A stretch of 64,000 nucleotides of DNA, from positions 98,091-162,090 of the forward strand of contig DJVU01000055.1 of assembly GCA_002441345.1 (NCBI GenBank), written 5' to 3'. Below the pieces are notes generated by a model. The model made no database searches and was not told the origin of the DNA. It saw only the letters and a list, made by a program, of their open reading frames with translations. How positions within the stretch are numbered: the first letter of the stretch is position 1; each line of letters opens with the position of its first letter. Both the position numbers and the translations under genes were made by a program. Below are positions 36,017 through 44,408 of this stretch, one piece after another. Origin of the DNA: Bacteroidales bacterium UBA6248 (GTDB taxonomy: Bacteria > Bacteroidota > Bacteroidia > Bacteroidales > Lentimicrobiaceae).

Positions 36017-36540
36017 AGGAAATTTATGTGAAAAAACCTAATAATTAACTTGCCTGTTGTAATCACTTTTAAATCTTTTAAAATCACTTGGTAATATAAT
36101 TTGTCACCCGCCCGGTCCGAATAGAATAAGTGTAAAAAAATCATATACGGTGCCCCGGAAGAATTAAATCTATTTCAGGCTAAGACTAACTATTTATGCG
36201 GATGTCAGAGATATGCACGTGAATGCGGGATGTTGGGATTTACATTAAACGCCCGGAGAAATACACTTCATTTTTACGGTTTTCTGTCGTTTTAACCGGC
36301 TCCCATCGGGCTGATTTTTCTTTTATGAAGTGATTGGATCAATGCATAGTACAGATACTATTCCGTTGCTCTCCCGGCTTTCTGACAGCCGGGAATGTGA
36401 ATAATTAAGCTGAAAAAGGATTAACACTTTTTAACACCCCTTTCTGTAACATTGGTATCGGAATTGCGTTTAACCGAATGCCCCGGCGAAAAAGATCCGG
36501 GATGAAAGAAACTAAGAAAAACTAAAAAAATATAGCTTCT
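36017..36540. other. Long AT-rich gap between dapF and the HtrA gene
   Basis: No gene is supported here. A perfect 8-bp stem with a 7-nt loop (TCCCGGCT / AGCCGGGA) lies at 36372-36394 and is not followed by T. A weak CCCGG/CCGGG hairpin lies near 36482-36501, about 40 bp before the HtrA start. The gap probably contains the HtrA promoter, but I found no convincing -33/-7 pair. Confidence 0.4.
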
Positions 36541-37995
36541 ATGAAACGTATAGCCGGAAGTTTGCTCATTGCGATAGCCGGGGGAATCATTGCTCTGGCA
36601 GCATACAGTATTATAGACAAAAAGAATCAGCCTGCCCTGGTTGAACAACCCAGGGTTCCTGCCTACCTGGCAGGGCTTTCAGGTACTTCGGGTCCCATGG
36701 TTCTTCCCGATTTTACCGTTGCAGCCAATAATACGGTACATGCTGTAGTGCACATAAAAACCGAGTATCAGCGCAAGAGCAGTGTTTACGATTATTTTTT
36801 CGATTTCAGGGATTTCTTTGGCAACCGTTCGCCGCACGGTAGCCCGGCTCCCATACTTGCTACGGGTTCGGGCGTGATTATTTCGCCCGATGGTTACATT
36901 GTTACCAACAACCACGTGGTTGCTGAATCGGATAAAATCGAAGTAACACTTAACGATAAGCGAACCTACAGAGCCGAAATCATTGGAACTGATCCGTCTA
37001 CCGATCTGGCAGTGATAAAAGTCAGTGCAAAGGATCTGCCTTACCTTGTTTACGGGAATTCCGATAATCTTCAGGTAGGGGAGTGGGTTCTGGCTGTTGG
37101 CAATCCGTTTAATCTTACTTCCACGGTAACGGCAGGAATAGTAAGTGCAAAAGCCAGGAACATTAATATTCTGGGTACGCCCGACGGCACTGCCATTGAA
37201 TCGTTTATTCAGACCGATGCAGCGGTTAACCGTGGTAACAGCGGTGGTGCACTTGTAAATACCCGCGGAGAGCTGGTCGGAATCAATGCAGCCATTGCTT
37301 CGGGCACCGGTTATTATGCCGGCTATTCCTTTGCCATTCCGGTGAATATTGTTCGTAAAGTAGTTGAAGATCTGAAGGAATTCGGAACCATACAGCGCGG
37401 ATTTCTGGGCGTAAGTATCCGCGAGCTCGACAGTAAACTGGCTGCAGAGCAAGGACTTGACGATATCCGAGGTGTTTTCGTGGCCGAGGTGGTTGATGAA
37501 GGAGCTGCCCGTGCAGCAGGCTTGCGTTCGGGAGATGTTATTATGAACATTGAAGGCGTTCCGGTTAACTCCACATCCGAATTGCTCGAAATTATCGGAC
37601 AGCACCGTCCGGGAGATAAGGTAAATGTAGCGGTTAAACGCAATAATAAAGACCTGGCATTCAGCGTTACTCTAAAGAACAAGGACGGAAATACAGGGAC
37701 CGTCAAGCGGGAAGAAGTAAATGTTGATGCCATCCTTGGTGCAACTTTTGAGCCCGTTAGCCGTAAATTAAAAGAAGAGCTGGGTGTTGAAAACGGACTT
37801 CAGGTAGTTTCTGTCAGGGACGGAAAGCTGCGGAATGCCGGGGTACGTCAGGGATACATCATCCTTCAGGTAGACGGAAAGTCGGTGAACTCCCGCGAAG
37901 ACCTGGCTAAAGTGCTCGCCGTGAAAAAGGGCGGAGTGCTTATTGAAGGGATTTATCCCAACAGAACAAGGGCCTATTACGGCTTTGGAATGTAA
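36541..37995 (+). CDS. degP: HtrA/DegP-type periplasmic serine protease
   Basis: The 484 residues begin with a signal or anchor (residues 1-24). The trypsin-like domain carries the triad His125 (TNNHVVAES), Asp155 (STDLAVIKV) and Ser234 (NRGNSGGALVN). Two PDZ domains follow, near residues 283-375 and 395-480. Do-like proteases degrade or refold damaged envelope proteins and are usually induced by heat or envelope stress. The gene stands alone, followed by a short stem-loop at 38021-38042. Confidence 0.95.
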   Translation: MKRIAGSLLIAIAGGIIALAAYSIIDKKNQPALVEQPRVPAYLAGLSGTSGPMVLPDFTVAANNTVHAVVHIKTEYQRKSSVYDYFFDFRDFFGNRSPHGSPAPILATGSGVIISPDGYIVTNNHVVAESDKIEVTLNDKRTYRAEIIGTDPSTDLAVIKVSAKDLPYLVYGNSDNLQVGEWVLAVGNPFNLTSTVTAGIVSAKARNINILGTPDGTAIESFIQTDAAVNRGNSGGALVNTRGELVGINAAIASGTGYYAGYSFAIPVNIVRKVVEDLKEFGTIQRGFLGVSIRELDSKLAAEQGLDDIRGVFVAEVVDEGAARAAGLRSGDVIMNIEGVPVNSTSELLEIIGQHRPGDKVNVAVKRNNKDLAFSVTLKNKDGNTGTVKREEVNVDAILGATFEPVSRKLKEELGVENGLQVVSVRDGKLRNAGVRQGYIILQVDGKSVNSREDLAKVLAVKKGGVLIEGIYPNRTRAYYGFGM

Positions 37996-38020
37996 TACCA
38001 TCGAACCCTTAAGGGCTCCG

Positions 38021-38042
38021 GGGATGTACGCAGGTGCATCCC
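38021..38042 (+). terminator. Stem-loop after the HtrA gene
   Basis: GGGATGTAC / GTGCATCCC forms a 9-bp stem (one G-T pair) with a GCAG loop, 26 bp after the stop codon. The T-run is missing, so it may be a weak terminator or a 3'-end stabiliser. Confidence 0.4.
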
Positions 38043-38123
38043 TTAAGCCGTATTATCAGGGAAAGAAAATGCCTGCGGTCTGCGTTGAACTAAAGACCGG
38101 AACTAATTGTTAATAATAAGAAT

Positions 38124-38281
38124 AAGGATGTCTCAAACTTGCCAAATCGGCCCAAAGCTCTGAAAATTAAAGGAATGCGAATTAATATCGTATCAAAAAA
38201 TTCAGCGCGGAGTTGTTAAACCACACGGATACTGGTTTGAACAAGCAATACTAGGACAACACAAAAGTTTGAGACTGCCTT
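38124..38281. mobile_element. Inverted-repeat element (MITE-like or IS remnant) before the sigma-factor gene
   Basis: The ends carry AAGG-nn-GTCTCAAACTT (38124-38140) and its reverse complement (38265-38281), 15 of 17 bases matching. They enclose about 125 bp of AT-rich DNA with no reading frame. Size, terminal repeats and lack of coding fit a miniature transposable element. I found no clear target-site duplication. It lies 18 bp before the sigma-factor ATG. Confidence 0.45.
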
Positions 38282-38299
38282 TTCAAAATACCCAACGAT

Positions 38300-39166
38300 A
38301 TGAGACAGCTGAAAATCACTAAATCGATAACCAACCGCGAAACTGCATCGCTCGATAAATATTTGCAGGATATTGGGAAAGAGGAGCTGATAACCGCAGA
38401 AGAAGAGGTTCTGCTGGCTCAGCGTATCCGGCAGGGCGACCAGCAGGCACTTGACAAACTCTGCAAGGCAAACCTCAGGTTCGTTGTTTCTGTGGCCAAG
38501 CAATACCAGAACCAGGGGCTCAGCCTTCCCGACCTTATCAACGAAGGTAACCTGGGTCTTATAAAAGCGGCTCAGCGCTTCGACGAAACCCGTGGTTTTA
38601 AATTTATCTCCTATGCCGTATGGTGGATCAGGCAGAGCATCCTTCAGGCCCTTGCAGAACAGTCCCGAATTGTAAGGCTTCCGCTCAATCAGGTGGGATC
38701 GCTGAATAAAATCAAGAAGGAATCCTCGCGTCTGGAACAGAAGTTCGAACGGCCGCCTTCACCCGACGAGCTGGCAGAAGCGCTCGAAATTCCGGAATAC
38801 AAGATCGACGCAGCACTCAGGATTTCTACACGCTACATTTCCATGGATGCTCCGCTTACCGAGGATGAGGATATGAAGTTTATCGATATCTTCATCGACG
38901 AGGATACCCCTGTTACCGATGCCGGTTTGATGAGGGAGTCGCTCGCCCGTGAAATCCAGCGTTCGCTTGCAACCCTTACCGAAAAGGAAAGGGATGTCGT
39001 AAACCTCTATTACGGACTCGGAATGAACCACGGTCTTACCCTCGAAGAGATCGGTGCCAAGTTCGACCTTACGCGTGAGCGCGTCAGGCAAATAAAGGAA
39101 AAAGCGATACGCCGGCTTAAACACACCTCGCGAAGTAAGCTTCTGAAAGCATATCTGGGACAGTAA
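38300..39166 (+). CDS. rpoD: Primary RNA polymerase sigma factor (RpoD/SigA)
   Basis: The 288 residues match the short primary sigma factor of Bacteroidota, which lacks region 1.1 and the long non-conserved insert. Region 1.2 (SLDKYLQDIGKEELITAEEE), region 2 (NLRFVVSVAKQYQNQGL, DLINEGNLGLIKAAQRFD, FKFISYAVWWIRQSI), region 3 and region 4.2 (LTLEEIGAKFDLTRERVRQI) are all present. This factor recognises the -33 TTG and -7 TAnnTTTG boxes used throughout the window. Its leader runs through the inverted-repeat element at 38124-38281. Confidence 0.96.
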   Translation: MRQLKITKSITNRETASLDKYLQDIGKEELITAEEEVLLAQRIRQGDQQALDKLCKANLRFVVSVAKQYQNQGLSLPDLINEGNLGLIKAAQRFDETRGFKFISYAVWWIRQSILQALAEQSRIVRLPLNQVGSLNKIKKESSRLEQKFERPPSPDELAEALEIPEYKIDAALRISTRYISMDAPLTEDEDMKFIDIFIDEDTPVTDAGLMRESLAREIQRSLATLTEKERDVVNLYYGLGMNHGLTLEEIGAKFDLTRERVRQIKEKAIRRLKHTSRSKLLKAYLGQ

Positions 39167-39545
39167 TCACGAACTGCTACTTTCACGTAGAACCTTCCGA
39201 AAAGTCTGGTTTTTTTTACAGCTTTTCCCCGGGCAGCCTTGTACTGCGCTGATTTAATGCAACTTTTTAACATCCTCCTTCCAGGAAATTTTTTTCCTTT
39301 CGTAAGCCCTGACTGTGGCAGATTTGGAGCCTTTTGGTAAAAATTTTTCCAGGGGAAATGTATTGATATCCGATTTGAAATAGTATTTTTGCCACTCAAA
39401 AGCGTTTAGCTTGATTTTGAGGTACAAAGCCGGGAGTTTTTTTTTGTACTTCAGGGAAACGTTAGACTCACCGGGAACCTGACCGAAATTTGTGATTTGT
39501 TTAATGCTTAATACTTAGCAACTGGTATTAGCCTATACCTTTCGA
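39167..39545. other. 379-bp gap with promoter and leader of the response regulator
   Basis: No gene is supported. It holds the promoter at 39363-39391 and, in the 150-nt leader, an inverted repeat GTACAAA (39422-39428) / TTTGTAC (39443-39449) around a T-rich loop. Confidence 0.4.
39363..39391 (+). promoter_or_regulatory. Promoter of the single-domain response regulator
   Basis: TTG (39363-39365), 18 bases and TATTTTTG (39384-39391) are one of the best-spaced -33/-7 pairs in the window. It gives a leader of about 150 nt. Confidence 0.55.
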
Positions 39546-39929
39546 ATGGATGACAGAATGGGCGAAAAGCCTGTAAATGTTTTAATTGCCGAGGACAATA
39601 TTTTGAACCAGCGCATTATTGAGATTTTAATCCGTAAGATGGGCTGGAATTATAAAATGGTGGGCGATGGGGCAGAGGCCGTTGAAGAGATCCGGAATGG
39701 ATCTTACGATGTCGTCCTTATGGATATCGACATGCCTGTAATGAATGGCTGGGATGCCACCACTGAAATGCGGAAAAGAGGAATCAAGGTTCCGGTAATT
39801 GCGCTAACAGCCTATTCCGAAGAGTCGTTCCGCCGTAAAAGTTTTGAAGCTGGAATGGATTATTTTTTGTCGAAGCCTTACGATAAGGAACAGATTTATG
39901 AAGCTGTTATGCAGTTTGTAAAGCATTGA
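39546..39929 (+). CDS. Single-domain response regulator (CheY-like receiver)
   Basis: The 127 residues are one receiver domain and nothing else. The acidic pair lies at IAEDN (residues 14-18), the phospho-acceptor at Asp60 in VLMDIDMPVMNGW, the conserved Thr in ALTAY, and Lys110 in LSKPYDK. NILNQ after the acidic pair is typical of receivers detached from hybrid kinases. With no output domain it probably acts by protein contact or in a phosphorelay. No kinase is adjacent; the hybrid kinase at 47489 has a related receiver. A terminator follows at 39971. Confidence 0.92.
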   Translation: MDDRMGEKPVNVLIAEDNILNQRIIEILIRKMGWNYKMVGDGAEAVEEIRNGSYDVVLMDIDMPVMNGWDATTEMRKRGIKVPVIALTAYSEESFRRKSFEAGMDYFLSKPYDKEQIYEAVMQFVKH

Positions 39930-39970
39930 CAATAACCGCATAATCTGAAAACTTTTCATATTTTCTTAAC

Positions 39971-40006
39971 AACCTCTCGCTATTTGGCGGGAGGTTTGTA
40001 TTTTTG
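39971..40006 (+). terminator. Terminator of the response regulator
   Basis: AACCTCTCGC / GCGGGAGGTT forms a 10-bp stem (one G-T pair) with a 6-nt loop, followed by TGTATTTTTG. The T-rich tail also matches TAnnTTTG (39999-40006) and could serve as a promoter box for pyrG. Confidence 0.7.
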
Positions 40007-40210
40007 CCTTCAGCCAAACTGTGTGGTGCTATCGACTACCAATTTGATACTGAATTGGTTGCTTGAATTTTGTGCAGGTTTCAGTTTGGTAAGCCTAAAG
40101 GGAATCTGTTAATATTTACTGGAATACACATTATCAGGCTGTATAATCCATAAACCGGAATTACGGCAGGGTAACTGGTTTGATTAAAAATCCAAAAAAA
40201 TATACCTGCG

Positions 40211-41830
40211 ATGCCATCATCAAAGTACGTATTTGTTACAGGAGGTGTAGCTTCCTCACTCGGGAAAGGCATTATCTCGGCTTCACTGGCCAAACTGCTT
40301 CAGGCCAGAGGGTTCTCGGTAACCATTCAAAAGCTCGATCCTTACATCAACATCGATCCGGGAACGCTTAATCCCTACGAACACGGGGAGTGTTTCGTTA
40401 CCGACGATGGTGCAGAGACCGACCTCGATCTGGGGCATTACGAACGCTACCTGAACATTACAACCTCACAGGCCAATAATGTCACCACCGGCCGGATTTA
40501 TCAGTCGGTAATCGATAAGGAAAGACGCGGCGATTATCTGGGCGAAACGGTACAGGTGATTCCGCATATTACCGACGAAATTAAGCGCCGTATCAAACTG
40601 CTCGGCAATACGGGAGCATACGATTTTGTTATTACCGAAATCGGTGGAACTGTCGGCGATATCGAATCCCTGCCTTACATAGAAGCCGTCCGGCAGATGC
40701 GCTGGGAAATCGGTACCGATTGCCTTGTGATTCATCTTACACTTGTCCCTTATCTTGCTGCAGCCGGTGAACTTAAGACAAAACCGACGCAACATTCCGT
40801 TAAAACTCTGCTTGAGCAGGGAGTGCAGCCGGATATTATTGTATGCCGTACGGAAAAACATCTTAATGAGGGTATGCGCAACAAAATCGCTCTTTTCTGC
40901 AATGTAGACCCTACGGCTGTCATCGAATCGATTGATGCACGTTCGATTTACGAAGTTCCGATGCTGATGCTTGATGAAAAGCTGGATGTGGAAGTGCTCG
41001 AGAAAATGCGCGTGAAATCGCCGCATGCACCAGATCTTGCCAAATGGGAAAAGTTTCTGCACCGTCTTAATAATCCGAAAGGGCAGGTTACTATTGGTCT
41101 TATCGGCAAGTATGTTGAATTAAAGGATGCCTATAAGTCGATCAACGAAGCTTTTGTTCATGCCGGAGCGGTGAATGAATGCAAGGTTATCGTTAAAACG
41201 GTGCATTCCGAATCCATTAATCCTGAAACGGTAAATGAGGCACTTGCCGGTCTCGATGGAATTCTGGTGGCTCCCGGCTTTGGCAACAGGGGCATTGAAG
41301 GCAAAATCGAAGCCATAAGGTTTGCACGCGAGAATAACATCCCTTTCCTGGGTATTTGCCTCGGAATGCAATGTGCCGTTATTGAATTCGGCCGGAATGT
41401 TCTGAAACTGGAGCATGCGAATTCTACGGAAATGGATCCTGAAACGCCACATCCGGTGATTGACATTATGGAAGCCCAGAAGAAAATCAGCAACAAGGGC
41501 GGTACCATGCGGCTGGGAGCTTATCCCTGCACCATTCAGCCGGATACCCGTGCCCGGGATGTTTATGAAACCTCCGAAATACGCGAACGGCACCGGCACA
41601 GGTATGAATTCAACAATCATTACCTCGAACCCTACCGGAATGCCGGTATGGTTACATCCGGAATCAACCGTCAGGACGATCTGGTCGAGATTATAGAATT
41701 GCCCGGCCATCCCTGGTTTGTTGGTATTCAGTTTCATCCTGAGTACAAAAGCACCGTTGCCAATCCGCACCCCTTGTTCGTACATTTTGTGAAAGCAGCC
41801 TCGCTCTTCAGTCAACGAAAATCGGAATAA
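40211..41830 (+). CDS. pyrG: CTP synthase
   Basis: The 539 residues have the synthetase domain (KYVFVTGGVASSLGKGIISA, then KLDPYINIDPGTLNPYEHGE) and a C-terminal class I glutamine amidotransferase domain with the nucleophile in LGICLGMQ and the His/Glu in HPEYKS. It makes CTP from UTP, ATP and glutamine in the cytoplasm. Length and ATG match the family. It is followed by yidC after 124 bp. Confidence 0.98.
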   Translation: MPSSKYVFVTGGVASSLGKGIISASLAKLLQARGFSVTIQKLDPYINIDPGTLNPYEHGECFVTDDGAETDLDLGHYERYLNITTSQANNVTTGRIYQSVIDKERRGDYLGETVQVIPHITDEIKRRIKLLGNTGAYDFVITEIGGTVGDIESLPYIEAVRQMRWEIGTDCLVIHLTLVPYLAAAGELKTKPTQHSVKTLLEQGVQPDIIVCRTEKHLNEGMRNKIALFCNVDPTAVIESIDARSIYEVPMLMLDEKLDVEVLEKMRVKSPHAPDLAKWEKFLHRLNNPKGQVTIGLIGKYVELKDAYKSINEAFVHAGAVNECKVIVKTVHSESINPETVNEALAGLDGILVAPGFGNRGIEGKIEAIRFARENNIPFLGICLGMQCAVIEFGRNVLKLEHANSTEMDPETPHPVIDIMEAQKKISNKGGTMRLGAYPCTIQPDTRARDVYETSEIRERHRHRYEFNNHYLEPYRNAGMVTSGINRQDDLVEIIELPGHPWFVGIQFHPEYKSTVANPHPLFVHFVKAASLFSQRKSE

Positions 41831-41918
41831 GCCGTTGCACAATCCGGTAAAAAACCATTAAGATGGCATACGGTGGCAGTCGTTTAAAGATTGGCACTTC
41901 AATGTCAATGCTTTTAAT

Positions 41919-41926
41919 TAATTTTG
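41919..41926 (+). promoter_or_regulatory. Candidate -7 box of yidC
   Basis: TAATTTTG lies 28 bp before the yidC ATG. The nearest TTG upstream is 25 bp away, longer than usual. Confidence 0.35.
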
Positions 41927-41954
41927 TCCACTGTTTTACATTCAATACACCTTC

Positions 41955-43877
41955 ATGAATAAAAATTCGATAATTGGACTGGTGCTGATTTTTGCCCTGA
42001 TGATGGGGTATACTCTGCTCATGTCGCCTTCTAAGGAAGAGCTGGCTGAGAAAAAGCGTATTCAGGATTCGATAGCTGCCGTTAATCAGGCAGTGCTCGA
42101 TTCATCCAAAGCACAGCAGGCCAGAAGGGATGTGCTTTCTCAGGCCGCCGCTGCGGTCCAGGAAATCCCTGCCGACGTTGATTCGTCCACCGTAACAGCA
42201 AACCTGCTGTCGGCTTACGGCCCGTTTGCAATTTCTGCTCAGGGCGAGGATCAGGCTTACACCATTGAAAATGATGTTCTTAAACTTACTATCAACAGTA
42301 AGGGCGGACGAATCGGACAGGTAGAGCTGAAGGAATATAAAACATTTGACGGCCACCCGCTGGTTTTGTTTGCACAGGATTCTTCTGCTTTTGAACTTGC
42401 TTTTTTCAGCGATACAAAACCAATATCCACCGGAGGGCTTTTCTTCAAACCGGCATGGGAGGATGCCCGTTTCGAGGGAAATCCGGAAATCAGGATTGGA
42501 GGGAACGATTCGCTGCAATTCGCTATGAGGCTATATGCAAATGCAGCCGATACAGCCTCTTTGCCGGGCAGTTACATCGAATACCTCTATACGGTACGAG
42601 GCGGTGATTACATGGTTGGCCTCGAAATCAGTATGGTTAATATGGAAGGCATCGTTGCCCATAATACCCGGGAGCTGAATATCAACTGGAATGCCCGCCT
42701 GATGCGGCAGGAGAAAAATATTGAGAATGAACGATTAAACTCAACCATTCACTTCCGACACTCCGATGCGGAAGTTGATTATCTGAACGAGCGCAAGGAT
42801 GACCGTGAAACAATTGCCACCCGTCTCAAATGGGTTTCGTTTAAACAGCAGTTTTTCTCATCCGCACTTATCGCAGACGATTTATTCCTGAGTGCCGATA
42901 TCTCGAAAATCCGTGAACCGGAAAAGGAAACCCGTTTCCTTGATTACATGCAGGCTTCCCTTGCTATTCCGTATAAACCCGGCACAGATCAGTCCGTCGG
43001 AATGTCATTTTACTTCGGTCCGAACAAATACAACCTGATGCGGAAGTATAAACTCGACCTTGAACGTCAGATTCCTCTGGGCTGGAGTTTCTTCCTGATG
43101 CAGTGGATCAACCGTTTTGCAGTAATTCCCGTATTTAATTTTCTTGAAGGATTTAACCTGAATTATGGTATCATTATTCTTATTCTTACCATACTGCTGA
43201 AGATCGTACTCTTTCCGATCGCATATAAAACCTACCTGTCGTCAGCCAAAATGCGTCTGCTGAAACCTGAAATTGATGAGATCAATAAAAAGTTTCCGAA
43301 GCAGGATGATGCAATGAAAAAGCAGCAGGCTACCATGACGCTGTACAAGAAGGCAGGGGTGAATCCGATGTCGGGGTGCGTGCCTATGCTGCTGCAATTC
43401 CCGATTCTTATCGCCATGTTCCGGTTCTTCCCTGCATCCATCGAACTCAGGCAGGAGTCGTTTCTGTGGGCGAAAGACCTGTCGAGCTACGATTCTGTGC
43501 TCGATTTGCCCTTTACCATTCCGTTTTACGGCGATCATGTCAGTCTTTTTACTTTGCTGATGACCATTTCCACCATCATCTACACCAAGATCAATAACGA
43601 TATGATGTCGACCGGACAGCAGATGCCCGGTATGAAGACGATGATGTACCTTATGCCGGTAATGTTCCTCGGATTCTTTAACAGCTATTCTTCCGGATTG
43701 AGCTACTACTATCTGCTCGCCAACCTCCTGACTTTTGCCCAGATGTTTCTGATCCGCAGGTTTGTAAATGAAGACAAGCTTCATGCGCAGATTCAGGAAA
43801 ACAAAAAGAAACCTGTGAAAAAGTCAAGCTTTCAGAAGAGACTTGAAGAAATGGCGAAACAGCAGGGAAAAAGGTAG
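41955..43877 (+). CDS. yidC: Membrane protein insertase YidC
   Basis: The 640 residues start with a membrane helix (IIGLVLIFALMMGYTLLM). A large periplasmic beta domain with a Bacteroidota-length linker follows (residues 60-370). The conserved insertase core comes next: YGIIILILTILLKIVLFPI, then VNPMSGCVPMLLQFPILIAMF and further helices. The tail is basic (KKPVKKSSFQKRLEEM). YidC inserts proteins into the inner membrane, alone or with SecYEG. Confidence 0.97.
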   Translation: MNKNSIIGLVLIFALMMGYTLLMSPSKEELAEKKRIQDSIAAVNQAVLDSSKAQQARRDVLSQAAAAVQEIPADVDSSTVTANLLSAYGPFAISAQGEDQAYTIENDVLKLTINSKGGRIGQVELKEYKTFDGHPLVLFAQDSSAFELAFFSDTKPISTGGLFFKPAWEDARFEGNPEIRIGGNDSLQFAMRLYANAADTASLPGSYIEYLYTVRGGDYMVGLEISMVNMEGIVAHNTRELNINWNARLMRQEKNIENERLNSTIHFRHSDAEVDYLNERKDDRETIATRLKWVSFKQQFFSSALIADDLFLSADISKIREPEKETRFLDYMQASLAIPYKPGTDQSVGMSFYFGPNKYNLMRKYKLDLERQIPLGWSFFLMQWINRFAVIPVFNFLEGFNLNYGIIILILTILLKIVLFPIAYKTYLSSAKMRLLKPEIDEINKKFPKQDDAMKKQQATMTLYKKAGVNPMSGCVPMLLQFPILIAMFRFFPASIELRQESFLWAKDLSSYDSVLDLPFTIPFYGDHVSLFTLLMTISTIIYTKINNDMMSTGQQMPGMKTMMYLMPVMFLGFFNSYSSGLSYYYLLANLLTFAQMFLIRRFVNEDKLHAQIQENKKKPVKKSSFQKRLEEMAKQQGKR

Positions 43878-44030
43878 GATTTCAGATTTGTCATCGGAGA
43901 ACTTCTCCGCCTCAGGTCTTCCGGTCCGGACCTGGAGTTAATGAGGAAAATTCTGATTCATTTTGAATTAACCAGGTCAAGGCATCCTATCCGCTGCCGT
44001 GCCCTGTCATTTTTAAAAAGCGCCTTTTTA

Positions 44031-44080
44031 CGTCATTTTGAGCTTTAGCAAAGTGCCGATCTGTCATGGGCGAAGATGTC
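44031..44080. repeat. Degenerate dispersed repeat of the TCATTTTGAGC type
   Basis: CGTCATTTTGAGC, TTTAGCAAAG and ATCTGTCATGGG follow each other here. They resemble the widespread intergenic repeat TCATTCTGAGCGnAGCGAAG-AATCT found in many Bacteroidota. It is decayed and I see no second copy in the window. Confidence 0.35.
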
Positions 44081-44283
44081 ACCGAGGGTAGTTTCGTAAT
44101 CCTTCCCAAAAGCTGTAATTACTTATTATCTAACTGCTGAATTTGCTGTATATTACCTCCGGAGCTTATCCAAAAGCACACTTTGCCTTAGTCTCAGCCT
44201 CAATCCCGGCTTCAGTTTACCCTTGTCCTGATTATCACGCAATTAAAAATTCCATGGGGTATATATTGATTGAAAAAAAATCA

Positions 44284-44291
44284 TACCTTTG
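44284..44291 (+). promoter_or_regulatory. Candidate -7 box of rpsA
   Basis: TACCTTTG fits TAnnTTTG. A TTG 15 bp upstream is slightly too close. The leader would be about 110 nt and would contain the stem at 44311-44388. Confidence 0.45.
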
Positions 44292-44310
44292 CACCCCGGT
44301 TTGGACGGCG

Positions 44311-44388
44311 CCTGCGCGATGCTTTAGTGTTGGTGATCCTGTCTGTCTGAACCCCGTAATTCATATAGTATTAACCCGGCATCGCAGG
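44311..44388 (+). promoter_or_regulatory. rpsA leader with long-range stem
   Basis: CCTGCGCGATGC (44311-44322) pairs with GCATCGCAGG (44379-44388): ten base pairs with a 2-nt bulge. They enclose 56 nt and end 20 nt before the rpsA ATG. It is a candidate autoregulatory element for ribosomal protein S1. Confidence 0.45.
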
Positions 44389-44408
44389 AAGCCACAAAGA
44401 AAACACGA

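Larger units (their letters stand above)
43878..44408. other. 531-bp gap between yidC and rpsA
   Basis: No gene is supported. The gap holds a small palindrome CGGAG/CTCCG (43896-43910), a hairpin AAAAAG-CGC-CTTTTT (44015-44029) that may be a weak terminator, a degenerate dispersed repeat (44031-44080), the rpsA -7 box and the structured rpsA leader. Confidence 0.45.

Noticed and set aside
36679..37605. A 308-residue open frame on the minus strand opposite the HtrA gene
   Set aside because: It mirrors a complete protease gene with an intact triad and has no recognisable domain.
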